Positions 6,681 to 14,054 of a DNA stretch of 35,286 nt are shown here, one piece after another. The translations under genes were made by a program, and so were the position numbers. Below the pieces are notes generated by a model. The model saw only the letters and a program-made list of their open reading frames with translations. It did not search any database and was not told the origin of the DNA. The stretch's first letter is position 1; each line of letters opens with the position of its first letter. The DNA comes from an uncultured Clostridia bacterium (lineage in GTDB: Bacteria > Bacillota > Peptococcia > Peptococcales > Peptococcaceae): contig CALXUG010000032.1 in assembly GCA_944391625.1 (NCBI GenBank), forward strand, positions 1 through 35,286, written 5' to 3'.

Positions 6681-7103
6681 ATGGCAACCGTTGGAGAACG
6701 CATAAAAATCTATCGAAAAGAAAAGGGATTCACGCAAAAAGAACTTGCTGAAAAAGCAAATCTTTCGCGCTCTCACATTGCTTCCATTGAAGGGAATCAA
6801 TATACACCTAGTTTAGCTACTTTAAATGAAATTGCTGATGCTCTTGGTGTAGATTCCACATTATTAATTTCAGATAAACCGGAAACACCCCCTGTTACAC
6901 TCACTAAAAAAGATAAAATGGAGATTGATGAATATTTGAATAACTTTGAAAATGAATTATTATCCCAAACTGGTTTGATGTTTGACGGCGAACCAATGAC
7001 CCAAGAATCCAAAGAAAAACTAATTGCCGCCATGCGCATTGGTGCCGAGATGGCAAAAAAAGAAGCAAAAGAAAAATATACCCCCAAAAAATTTCGTAAA
7101 TAA
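6681..7103 (+). CDS. CI/ImmR-like XRE-family repressor
   Basis: A 140-residue repressor. The HTH domain is at residues ~5-60 (GERIKIYRKEKGFTQKELAEKANLSRSHIASIEGNQYTPSLATL). A Lys/Glu-rich C-terminal half (ESKEKLIAAMRIGAEMAKKEAKEKY) carries no LexA-type peptidase. The longer frame starts at 6666, but the ATG at 6681 begins at the conserved domain. An ImmA-type protease gene follows after 15 bases. By analogy with the ImmR/ImmA pairs of mobile elements, the repressor would be inactivated by proteolysis from the neighbouring enzyme, not by self-cleavage. Confidence 0.85.
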   Translation: MATVGERIKIYRKEKGFTQKELAEKANLSRSHIASIEGNQYTPSLATLNEIADALGVDSTLLISDKPETPPVTLTKKDKMEIDEYLNNFENELLSQTGLMFDGEPMTQESKEKLIAAMRIGAEMAKKEAKEKYTPKKFRK

Positions 7104-7118
7104 AAAGGGGGAAACATA

Positions 7119-7547
7119 ATGTATGTAGCGGAACAAGTTCAAAAATTAATCAAACAATACAAAACCAAAGACCCGTTTTCTATTTGCGAACAAAAAAACA
7201 TTGCAATTATCTATGATGATCTTGAACTTGATGTTCGGGGTTTTTATCAATACTATAAACGAAAAAGTATGATACACCTAAATCAAAATATTAGTCCAGA
7301 AGAACAACGTATTGTTCTTGCTCATGAACTTGGTCACGCTGTCATGCATAAAGATTATAACTGTATTTTTTTATCCAGACATACATACATGACAAAAAAT
7401 ATCTATGAGCACCAAGCTAACTTGTTTGCAGCAGAATTGCTACTTCCTGATGCTGTGCCAGTGGACTTTTATAATATGAGCTATCAGCAGCTGGCGGCGC
7501 TGTATCATGTGCCAGCTGTGTTTGTGGAAATGAAATGGGGAAAGTAA
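7119..7547 (+). CDS. ImmA/IrrE-family metallopeptidase (repressor protease)
   Basis: A 142-residue zinc peptidase. The catalytic HELGH motif is at residues 69-73, within RIVLAHELGHAVMH. A downstream EHQANLFAAELLLP supplies the third ligand region typical of the family. It is full length for a stand-alone ImmA-type protein and has a GGGGG-type ribosome site. It lies immediately after the CI-like repressor, so its likely substrate is that repressor, cleaved on induction to release the prophage. Confidence 0.88.
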   Translation: MYVAEQVQKLIKQYKTKDPFSICEQKNIAIIYDDLELDVRGFYQYYKRKSMIHLNQNISPEEQRIVLAHELGHAVMHKDYNCIFLSRHTYMTKNIYEHQANLFAAELLLPDAVPVDFYNMSYQQLAALYHVPAVFVEMKWGK

Positions 7548-7550
7548 TCG

Positions 7551-8249
7551 ATGATGCGCTATTCAAAAATTATAGTATTATTGCTACTTTTGTTTATTCC
7601 ATTTACTGCTCATGCGCATCCTGGTGGAACTGATGCAAACGGTGGTCATTATAATAGATCTACTGGCGAATATCATTATCATCATGGCTATCCTGAACAT
7701 CAGCATGAAAATGGTGAATGCCCCTATGATTTTGATGATAAAACTGGAATAAACAGTGGCGGTAATGCTTCTTCAGAAATAAATGAAAATGATTCAAACA
7801 GTGTAACAAACAGCAGCAGTCAAAATAATACCAAAGTATCTTTTGCTGAAAAACATCCTATAATCACTATATTTATTAATTTTATAGGTATCCTTTTCAT
7901 AATAATTCTTGCACTATCTTTTATAGTTGTACTTATTCAATTAGGGTGGTATATAGTCGAAGAATTAATGCATACACCTTTCTTTAGAAAATGTAGAGCA
8001 AAATACAGGAACTCAAAATCTAAAGATGCTTTTCATACTAATTTCCCATTAAAAGTTTACAAAGACTGTTATTCTAAACCAATTGGACCAGAACCATATC
8101 AAGAAAAAGTTTTCATCACTAGGAGTGGAACAAAGTACCACAATAAAAACTGCACAATGTTAAAAAGAAACTATCTAGAACTTACTTTAACGGAAGCAAA
8201 ACGAAGAGGCTATACACCTTGTTCAAAATGTAATCCACCTAAACAATAA
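7551..8249 (+). CDS. YHYH-domain membrane protein with C-terminal Cys/His motif
   Basis: A 232-residue protein. It has a signal-like N-terminus (IIVLLLLLFIPFTAHA), then a YHYH-type domain (HPGGTDANGGHYNRSTGEYHYHHG, His-rich, probably metal-binding), a Ser/Asn-rich linker and a strong membrane helix at ~105-132. The C-terminal domain holds TKYHNKNC...CSKC, a layout like Ada-type metal-binding segments. The start follows GGGGAAAG. It is downstream of the lysogeny genes and is likely a lysogenic-conversion (moron) gene. A metal-binding surface role is inferred from the His and Cys residues only. Confidence 0.7.
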   Translation: MMRYSKIIVLLLLLFIPFTAHAHPGGTDANGGHYNRSTGEYHYHHGYPEHQHENGECPYDFDDKTGINSGGNASSEINENDSNSVTNSSSQNNTKVSFAEKHPIITIFINFIGILFIIILALSFIVVLIQLGWYIVEELMHTPFFRKCRAKYRNSKSKDAFHTNFPLKVYKDCYSKPIGPEPYQEKVFITRSGTKYHNKNCTMLKRNYLELTLTEAKRRGYTPCSKCNPPKQ

Positions 8250-8250
8250 C

Positions 8251-8274
8251 CATTTTCGTGAGGTCAGGAAAATG
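8251..8274 (+). terminator. Weak hairpin after the YHYH gene
   Basis: CATTTTC (8251-8257) pairs with GAAAATG (8268-8274), starting one base after the stop codon. No U-run follows, so it may slow or protect the transcript rather than end it. The toxin gene starts 44 bases later. Confidence 0.3.
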
Positions 8275-8317
8275 ATACACACCTAATGGCAATACTATTA
8301 AAAAGGAGCGTGATACG

Positions 8318-8551
8318 GTGGAAATACGATATAGTAAACAAGCCTCAAAGTTTTTGCAAAAACAATCTAAGCAAGTGCAGCTTAGAATTATCAAAGCAAT
8401 CAATAAACTCCCTGCTGGTGATGTAAAGAAAATGCAGGGAATGAATTACTATAGACTTCGCGTTGGTGACTTTCGTGTTATATTTAGTAATGACGGTACT
8501 GTTTTAATGGTTGAAAAAATCGGCAATCGCGGAGAGGTTTATAAAGACTAG
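8318..8551 (+). CDS. RelE/ParE-superfamily toxin
   Basis: A 77-residue protein with the RelE fold signature: KQASKFLQKQSKQVQLRIIKAI, then LPAGDVKKMQGMNYYRLRVGDFRVIF and EKIGNRGEVYKD. The YYRLRVGDFRVIF strand and basic residues are those of mRNA-interferase-type RelE proteins. It uses a GTG start 7 nt after AAAAGGAGCG. The antitoxin-like gene follows 9 bases later, so the order is toxin first, as in HigBA-type modules. It would stop translation by cleaving mRNA at the ribosome when unpaired. Confidence 0.88.
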   Translation: MEIRYSKQASKFLQKQSKQVQLRIIKAINKLPAGDVKKMQGMNYYRLRVGDFRVIFSNDGTVLMVEKIGNRGEVYKD

Positions 8552-8560
8552 GAGGGATTT

Positions 8561-8806
8561 ATGATGAGTATTGTTAAAAGCAAACTTCTTATGATGATTG
8601 AATTGTTACAGGAAGAAGATGCACAAAGTTTACTAAATTACATGACTTCCCATTACTCCTTAACAAAAAACGCTACTTGGGATCAGGTTGAAGAAGTTAC
8701 TCCCGATGAATGGGACTTGGCGATGATAAAAGAAATTGAAGAAAATCCAGAAGAACATCGTCCTTATCTAAGCCAAGAACAGTTGATGGCTGAGTTAGGG
8801 CTGTAA
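8561..8806 (+). CDS. Antitoxin partner of the RelE-type toxin
   Basis: An 81-residue acidic protein (VEEVTPDEWDLAMIKEIEENPEEH) with an N-terminal helix MMSIVKSKLLMMIELLQEEDAQSLLNYM. No clear helix-turn-helix is visible. Its size, acidity and immediate coupling to the toxin support an antitoxin that wraps the toxin. Similar Glu-rich C-termini (DEWDLAMIKEIEENPE) are seen in antitoxins of this kind. Whether it also binds the operon promoter cannot be told. Confidence 0.75.
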   Translation: MMSIVKSKLLMMIELLQEEDAQSLLNYMTSHYSLTKNATWDQVEEVTPDEWDLAMIKEIEENPEEHRPYLSQEQLMAELGL

Positions 8807-8831
8807 TTCAACTAAAAGGAGCGTGATTGAT

Positions 8832-9362
8832 ATGAACATAGCGAAACCTTTAGAGAGGAAAAACTTTGCCGAATTTGAAGCCATGCCAAAAGAAGAAGGC
8901 TGGAACTATGAACTGATTGACGGTATTGTGCTGATGTCACCCCGCCCATCTTCCACACATCAGATGATTAGCGGAAATCTCTATTTTGAACTACGAACCG
9001 CATTGAAAGGTAAAAACTGCATACCAATTCAAGAGATTGATTTAGTATTAAAAGGTGAAAATTTCATTCCTGATCTAATGGTAATCTGCAATGAAAATAT
9101 CAAAGATATAAAGCGGTACGAAAAACCGCCAATGATTGCCATTGAAATCGTCAGCCTGTCCAGTTCATCGCGTGACCATATCACCAAACGGCGCAAATAT
9201 GAGCAGTTAGGTATCCAAGAATACTGGATCGTGTCTCCGGAAGAAAAGTGCATCACTGTCTTTGACTTTGTCAGCCAAAATGAAGAGATGTACTGCGAAG
9301 GAACTGTAAAATCCTTTGTGCTGCCGGAGATTGAAATCAATTTGGAAAATATCTTTGTGTAA
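8832..9362 (+). CDS. Uma2-family (DUF820) nuclease-fold protein
   Basis: A 176-residue protein of the Uma2 family with a PD-(D/E)XK-like core: YELIDGIVLMSPRPSSTHQ, then FIPDLMVICN, MIAIEIVSLSSSSRD and YEQLGIQEYWIVSPE. The Asp in PDLMV and the Glu in IEIVS are the likely metal ligands. The ATG at 8832 is 10 nt after AAAGGAG; the in-frame GTG at 8823 is too close to it. The family is frequent in mobile DNA and its substrate is mostly unknown. Its leader, AAAAGGAGCGTGAT, matches that of the toxin gene. Confidence 0.82.
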   Translation: MNIAKPLERKNFAEFEAMPKEEGWNYELIDGIVLMSPRPSSTHQMISGNLYFELRTALKGKNCIPIQEIDLVLKGENFIPDLMVICNENIKDIKRYEKPPMIAIEIVSLSSSSRDHITKRRKYEQLGIQEYWIVSPEEKCITVFDFVSQNEEMYCEGTVKSFVLPEIEINLENIFV

Positions 9363-9373
9363 AATAAAAAGCC

Positions 9374-9450
9374 CTCTGTGCTACCAACACAGAGAGCTGC
9401 ATTGAGCGCTACCAACGCTCGAATATAAAGTACCGATAGGACGTGCCTAT
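9374..9450 (+). ncRNA. Three tandem hairpins in the integrase leader
   Basis: Three consecutive stem-loops lie between the Uma2 stop and the integrase. They are CTCTGTG/CACAGAG (9374-9394), GAGCG/CGCTC (9404-9420) and ATAGG/CCTAT (9436-9450). The first two share the identical 7-nt loop CTACCAA. No U-run follows on the plus strand. On the minus strand the first stem is followed by a T-rich run and could end leftward transcripts. I cannot assign a known RNA family. Confidence 0.5.
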
Positions 9451-9517
9451 ACTAATACTCGCAAGTAAAGTATAACACAGCCTACAGATTATTATCAATC
9501 GAAAGGATGTGCTTTTT

Positions 9518-10588
9518 ATGACAAAGCCACTAAGAAGACCGAATGGTTACGGAACCATTATAAAGCGCAATGGTCGGCGCAGAAATCCTTATGAAATCCG
9601 CATAACCGCAGGCTTTGAAACTTATATAGATGCCGCCGGCCAATTGAAAACAAAGCAGATTCAAAAAACATTAGAATCCTTTCCGGATTATAACTCTGCT
9701 GCACTAGCATTGGCATTATACAATGAAAATCCTTACGACCCGGCCTTAAAAAATATTACTTTTGCACAAGCGTATGATAGCTTCTTGAAAGACAACCCTT
9801 CCTTTTCTGAAAAAAATCTCTCAAAATATCGAACCGTTTTCAAAAAAACGGCTTCCATTCATAAAAAACAAATTGTAAAAATAACAAAACAGCAGCTACA
9901 GAGCCTTGTTGAAAAAGAAAAAACTGAAACAACACAAAATCAAATGATTCATGTATTCAGCCCAATCTTCAAATGGTGCGTTGAAAAAGGAATCCTAAAA
10001 ACTAATCCTGCGCAAGGGTTATATACCACTGCCGAGAAAACAACTACCATAAGAACACCCTATTCCGCTGATGAATTAAAAAGTTTATGGAGAGCTCTTC
10101 CCACTATGCATTATATAGATGCTATTTTAATTCAAATCTACACCGGAATGCGCGCCAATGAACTATTGACCTTGCAAAAAGATTTTATCCATTTAGATGA
10201 ACGCTGGGCTCATGTATTCGGCACTAAAAATGAGAATGCTGATAGAGATATCCCGCTCAGAAAAGAAATTATTCCGTTATTACGCCGTAGAATGCAAGAC
10301 AACGATTCTATGTATCTATTTCCTTCAAAAACAAAAAAAGAGGCACCTATCACTTATGAAGGGTACGTAAATCAGTTCAAAAAAATTATGGTCGCACTTA
10401 ACTTCCGACACCATGTTACACATGATGCACGACATACCTTTATTACGAACGCTGATGATTCTAATATCAATAAAACATCCTGCAAAATGATTGTTGGTCA
10501 TGCCAGGGATGGTGTCACAGAAAAAGTTTACACGCATAAAACAATGGAAAATTTAATTAGTGAAGTGGATAAAATCAAATTTTTCTGA
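9518..10588 (+). CDS. int: Tyrosine recombinase (phage integrase)
   Basis: A 356-residue integrase. An N-terminal arm-binding domain (RPNGYGTIIKRNGRRRNPYEIR) is followed by a core-binding SAM-like domain (~75-165) and a catalytic domain. The catalytic residues are visible: Arg in TGMRANELL (~211), His-x-x-Arg in HDARHTF (~301-305), His in GHA (~327) and Tyr in VYTHKTM (~337). The frame extends to a GTG at 9509, but the ATG at 9518 is 10 nt after AAAGGA. It lies at the right end of the prophage with ordinary-looking genes beyond, so the attachment site should be close to 10589-10640. Confidence 0.93.
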   Translation: MTKPLRRPNGYGTIIKRNGRRRNPYEIRITAGFETYIDAAGQLKTKQIQKTLESFPDYNSAALALALYNENPYDPALKNITFAQAYDSFLKDNPSFSEKNLSKYRTVFKKTASIHKKQIVKITKQQLQSLVEKEKTETTQNQMIHVFSPIFKWCVEKGILKTNPAQGLYTTAEKTTTIRTPYSADELKSLWRALPTMHYIDAILIQIYTGMRANELLTLQKDFIHLDERWAHVFGTKNENADRDIPLRKEIIPLLRRRMQDNDSMYLFPSKTKKEAPITYEGYVNQFKKIMVALNFRHHVTHDARHTFITNADDSNINKTSCKMIVGHARDGVTEKVYTHKTMENLISEVDKIKFF

Positions 10589-10638
10589 ATAGAAAATTGG
10601 CACTTACGTGGTACTTATACACAATATACAACTTGTTC

Positions 10639-10667
10639 TTGACTTATTGATACCAGTATAGTAAAAT
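10639..10667 (+). promoter_or_regulatory. Promoter of the ABC-F gene
   Basis: TTGACT (10639-10644), a 17-bp spacer and TAAAAT (10662-10667). Transcription would begin near 10674 and give a leader of about 340 nt before the ABC-F start codon. Between the integrase stop and this promoter (10589-10638) I see no gene; an attachment site may lie there but cannot be recognised without the left end. Confidence 0.7.
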
Positions 10668-10673
10668 AACAAA

Positions 10674-11016
10674 TAGCTTAACCAAGCCTTTTGCAAGGTT
10701 TGGTTGAAGAATTTATGATTTGAGGTGGGAAGATGAAGTAAGATTTCTTGCAGATAAAAACAGCATTTTGTACGTTTACGAGACTTTTTGAAGTCTTTGT
10801 TTGCTGTTGTTTTGCAGGAAAGTTACGGATTCTTTCGATTTTCTGACTTGAATAGGAAAGACAGGGAGATGACTGTTTTATATCATTTTCTGTTTTTTTG
10901 TATGATTGTCTGTAGGCCGTAGGAATTTTCTTTCCTGCGGCTATTTTTGTCGGCCGATTTTTTGTATTGATATGCAAAAACGCTGGCAAAAGATCTATCA
11001 CAAGGAGGAATGCCTT
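10674..11016 (+). promoter_or_regulatory. Long attenuator leader of the ABC-F gene
   Basis: The leader begins with an 11-bp hairpin (10680-10690/10695-10705). A minimal ORF follows, GAGGTGGG then ATG AAG TAA (10733-10741), then a nested stem AACAGCA...TGCTGTT with AGACTT/AAGTCT inside. A terminator lies at 10916-10950. GCAGGAAAG (10814-10822) is exactly complementary to CTTTCCTGC (10930-10938) in the terminator, so it can act as anti-terminator. A second ORF of 17 codons (10869-10922) ends inside the terminator's 5' arm. Antibiotic-induced attenuation is known for several ABC-F resistance genes; the mechanism here is inferred. Confidence 0.65.
10916..10950 (+). terminator. Intrinsic terminator (attenuator) upstream of the ABC-F gene
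   Basis: GCCGTAGGAA (10916-10925) pairs with TTCCTGCGGC (10932-10941), with one G-U pair, and TATTTTTGT follows. It lies 66 bases before the ABC-F start codon and in the same direction, so it must be bypassed for expression. Confidence 0.75.
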
Positions 11017-12504
11017 ATGTCGCAGATTAAAATAAACCAATTATCTTTTACCCATGAAAACAGCTATACCCCTGTATTTGAACAGGTTTCTTTACAATTG
11101 GACACCAACTGGAAGCTGGGCTTTACTGGCCGCAACGGTCGAGGGAAGACCACATTTCTCAAATTACTAACCGGTAAATATACCTATAGCGGTACAATTT
11201 CCGCTTCTGTACAATTTGATTACTTCCCATTTTCAGTGGAACATCCAGACTGGCTGGTGCTGGATTTACTGGAAGAACTGGCGCCGCAAGCAGAACAATG
11301 GCAAATTCGCAAAGAACTTTCTTTATTGGCAATCGATGAAGATATATTTTACCGCCCCTTTGATACCTTATCCAGCGGCCAGCAAACCAAGGTCTTACTG
11401 GCCGCTTTATTTCTGAGAGAAAACCATTTTTTGCTGATTGATGAACCTACCAATCATCTGGATCAGGAAGGCCGACGTATTGTCAGCCAATATTTAAACA
11501 GCAAGAAAGGATTTATTCTGGTTTCCCATGATCGTCGTTTTTTAGATGATTGTGTAGACCACATTCTCTCTATTAACAAAACAAATTTGGAACTACAAGA
11601 AGGGAATTTTTCTTCCTGGTATACCAATAAACAACGACAGGACCAATTTGAGCAAACACAAAACGAACGGCTAAAAAAAGAGATTCAGCAACTGCAGCAG
11701 GCTGCCCAACGTACTTCCGACTGGTCCGATCAGGTAGAAGCTACCAAAACCGGCACACGCATCGGCGGTCTGCGGCCAGACAGAGGCTATATCGGCCATA
11801 AAGCAGCCAAAATGATGAAACGTTCCAAATCTTTAGAAAGCCGCCAACAAAAAGCCATTGATGAAAAATCCAGTTTATTAAAAAATATTGAACGGGCAGA
11901 TGCCTTAAAAATTTCAACTTTGCCAGCTCCGGCAGAACGATTGCTGTCCATACGGAATCTAGCTGTTATTTACGGTCAAACTCCTGTCAATCAACCGGTT
12001 ACCTTTGATATTATGGCAGGTGATCGCATTGCTCTGCAAGGTATCAACGGCTCTGGTAAATCCAGCCTCATAAAACTGATTCTTGGCAATCCGCTGCAGT
12101 ACACCGGTACCATAGAACGCAACAGCCGTTTACAAATTTCTTACATCAGCCAAACGGTCAATCATCTTTCCGGCACATTACAGCAATACGCCCAAGAACA
12201 GCAAATTGAGCTGAGCCAGTTTATGACTATTTTGAACAAACTGGATTTCTCCCGCACACAAATGGAACAACCTATGGAACGCTTTAGTATGGGGCAACGC
12301 AAAAAAGTGCTGCTTGCCGCCAGTCTTTGCCAACAGGCCCACCTTTATATCTGGGATGAACCTTTAAACTATATCGACATTTACTCCCGGTTTCAGTTGG
12401 AAGATGTATTACTGCAATATCAGCCTACATTATTATTCGTAGAACATGATCAGCTGTTTACTGATAAAATTGCAACTAAAGTTATCAAATTACAAACACC
12501 ATGA
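11017..12504 (+). CDS. Lsa-family ABC-F ribosome-protection protein
   Basis: A 495-residue soluble protein with two ABC domains and no membrane segment. Walker A motifs are GRNGRGKT (~38-45) and GINGSGKS (~343-350); LSSGQQTKVLLAALFL and FSMGQRKKVLLAASLC are the signatures; IDEPTNHLD and WDEPLNYID are the Walker B regions. The inter-domain linker WSDQVEATKTGTRIGGLRPD and GHKAAKMMKRSKSLE closely match Lsa(A)/Lsa(E)-type proteins, as I remember them. That group displaces lincosamides, pleuromutilins and streptogramin A from the ribosome. The true start is the ATG at 11017, 8 nt after AAGGAGG. Actual resistance spectrum is untested. Confidence 0.9.
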   Translation: MSQIKINQLSFTHENSYTPVFEQVSLQLDTNWKLGFTGRNGRGKTTFLKLLTGKYTYSGTISASVQFDYFPFSVEHPDWLVLDLLEELAPQAEQWQIRKELSLLAIDEDIFYRPFDTLSSGQQTKVLLAALFLRENHFLLIDEPTNHLDQEGRRIVSQYLNSKKGFILVSHDRRFLDDCVDHILSINKTNLELQEGNFSSWYTNKQRQDQFEQTQNERLKKEIQQLQQAAQRTSDWSDQVEATKTGTRIGGLRPDRGYIGHKAAKMMKRSKSLESRQQKAIDEKSSLLKNIERADALKISTLPAPAERLLSIRNLAVIYGQTPVNQPVTFDIMAGDRIALQGINGSGKSSLIKLILGNPLQYTGTIERNSRLQISYISQTVNHLSGTLQQYAQEQQIELSQFMTILNKLDFSRTQMEQPMERFSMGQRKKVLLAASLCQQAHLYIWDEPLNYIDIYSRFQLEDVLLQYQPTLLFVEHDQLFTDKIATKVIKLQTP

Positions 12505-12510
12505 TGCACA

Positions 12511-12547
12511 AAAGGGATTGCCAACACACTGCGGCAATCCCTTTTTT
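12511..12547. terminator. Bidirectional terminator between ABC-F and retron RT genes
   Basis: An 11-bp stem, AAGGGATTGCC (12512-12522) with GGCAATCCCTT (12533-12543), has a T-run on the right and an A-run on the left. It can end both the rightward ABC-F transcript and the leftward retron transcript. Confidence 0.85.
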
Positions 12548-12552
12548 CATGT

Positions 12553-13518
12553 TTATTCCATCAACCATTGTTTCACTTGCTGTCGTCCCTGCAAACATTC
12601 ACGATCCTGCGGCTGAATCTGCAAAATAAAATTTATTTTTCCTAATAATGTGTGCAAATACCCTTTTACTTGTCCATCCTCTATGACATTCTCCGGCAGC
12701 TGCAGCTGATGGGCCAGATGCGACCTTACACCATACCGCTGACAATAGTAGAGCGCCTGCCGCACTGCCCGCCGATATGCTCGCGGTACCTGTAATTTTT
12801 TATTCACCACAACACCAGTCACAAGCTGCTGCTGTCCCGCCCGCAACAATCTGGTTTTCTTATGATTTAGTAAAAAACCTCGTGCCTGCAATGCGGCCTC
12901 CACCCTGCACCGCACCAAACCAGCATCAAAGTCGCCGGAAAATATCAAATCATCACTATAACGGGTATAGGTAATCTGCTGCTCTTTGCACCAATCCCCT
13001 AACCATGCATCAAAAGAAGCCATTACCAGATTGGAAATTGCCGGCGATGTAGGCGCACCCTGTGGCAAATATCCCCGATAACAACATAAACCAGCTAACA
13101 GCATACCTGCCTGCGGCAAAAAATTCCCACTGGGAAAACAGGCAGACAACACATCAGATATGAGTACAGAAGAAAAGAAATTAGCAATATCCAGCTTTAA
13201 CACCATAGACTTTCCCTGATGAACCACAGCGTTTTTTCTGATGGCGGCACCTTTATGGTACGCCATCGCATAGGGAGAAACAGGCTGCCGTTCTAACACA
13301 TTTCGCAAAATAGCCTGCTGTATCCCTTTTAACAAAGGATCCGGCACCAGCAGTTTGCGGCGTCCACCGTTTTGTTTGGCAATGGTCAGCGGATAATAAT
13401 GCGCTTCCGGCGCATTGCTGCAGCTGTACAGGCAAGCAATCTGCTGTTCCGCGGACCACCCTTTCTCTGCCAGTAATCCCAATGCCAAAATCTGCTCCAT
13501 ATAGTCTGTCAACTGCAT
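12553..13518 (-). CDS. ret: Retron reverse transcriptase
   Basis: A 321-residue RT of normal retron length. Visible motifs are the retron-specific NAVVH (NAxxH, residues 96-100), the motif A Asp110 in MVLKLDIANFF, motif B LPQGAPTSPAISN (151-163), the catalytic YSDD (187-190) and the retron-specific VTG (233-235) in QLVTGVVVNKK. The C-terminal ~85 residues would recognise the cognate RNA. It lies 112 bases downstream of the membrane-protein gene and ~540 bases from the candidate msr-msd RNA, all in one direction. It should reverse transcribe the msd part into branched msDNA. The ATG follows AAAGGTG at ~9 nt. Confidence 0.93.
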   Translation of the reverse strand: MQLTDYMEQILALGLLAEKGWSAEQQIACLYSCSNAPEAHYYPLTIAKQNGGRRKLLVPDPLLKGIQQAILRNVLERQPVSPYAMAYHKGAAIRKNAVVHQGKSMVLKLDIANFFSSVLISDVLSACFPSGNFLPQAGMLLAGLCCYRGYLPQGAPTSPAISNLVMASFDAWLGDWCKEQQITYTRYSDDLIFSGDFDAGLVRCRVEAALQARGFLLNHKKTRLLRAGQQQLVTGVVVNKKLQVPRAYRRAVRQALYYCQRYGVRSHLAHQLQLPENVIEDGQVKGYLHTLLGKINFILQIQPQDRECLQGRQQVKQWLME

Positions 13519-13630
13519 TGCATATCACACCTTTTTTGTTCCTTTATCATGATATATAAACTGTTATCAATTTTCCTTTATATACTTAACACCATCAGCT
13601 TTACATATGAAATCTTAAATCAATCGTATT

Positions 13631-14023
13631 TTACGGTCTTGCCCATTCACCGGTTTCTGTATCCTTTTGCAGAACAAGCTCATATCCGCCATTGGCGCGA
13701 TTAAAATATATTTCTGTGTCATTCTCATCTACTTCTAAAGTGAACTGATTTTTTGCCCCAAACGAGCTATTAAAACCACCGAAAGTTGCATAAAAAGTAA
13801 GGTAATGCGGCTTAACACCGCCACCCTTATCTGTAAATCCCCGTATGTACCCCATAGACGAGCTTACGTGCGCATAAAAGGTCAATTCTTTCCCATTCTC
13901 CGATAGAGAGTAATCATATAATGCCACATCGGTCCGTTTCTGAAATCCGCTTCCAATAAAAAAGGATACTAGCAACGCAAAGAGCACTGCTATCGTAACA
14001 AGTACGATTGTTTTCTTCTTCAT
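13631..14023 (-). CDS. Membrane-anchored accessory protein of the retron (candidate effector)
   Basis: A 130-residue protein with one N-terminal membrane helix (~residues 5-24, TIVLVTIAVLFALLVSFFIG) and a beta-rich exported domain of ~100 residues. That domain contains MGYIRGFTDKGGG, HYLTFYATFGGFNSSFGAKNQF and YELVLQKDTETGEW. The start is 9 nt after AGGAGG. It sits between the msr-msd RNA and the RT, the slot where Ec86-type retrons carry their effector gene. I have a loose memory of similar exported domains in Firmicutes proteins of unknown function. No nuclease, transferase or two-helix Ec48-type layout is seen. The effector role is inference from position. Confidence 0.7.
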   Translation of the reverse strand: MKKKTIVLVTIAVLFALLVSFFIGSGFQKRTDVALYDYSLSENGKELTFYAHVSSSMGYIRGFTDKGGGVKPHYLTFYATFGGFNSSFGAKNQFTLEVDENDTEIYFNRANGGYELVLQKDTETGEWARP

Positions 14024-14054
14024 ATGAGAAGACCTCCTAGCTTAAATTTTCGTT

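Noticed and set aside
6594-6800. Leftward 68-codon ORF over the lysogeny switch
   Set aside because: It lies antisense to the CI-like gene and across its promoter and operators.
10678-11040. Leftward 120-codon ORF over the ABC-F leader
   Set aside because: It runs through the promoter-proximal hairpin and attenuator, has no ribosome site and looks like a chance frame.
13519-13630. msr-msd RNA directly before the RT start
   Set aside because: This spacer is only 112 bases and has no long inverted repeats; the clear a1/a2 pair lies at 14058-14247.
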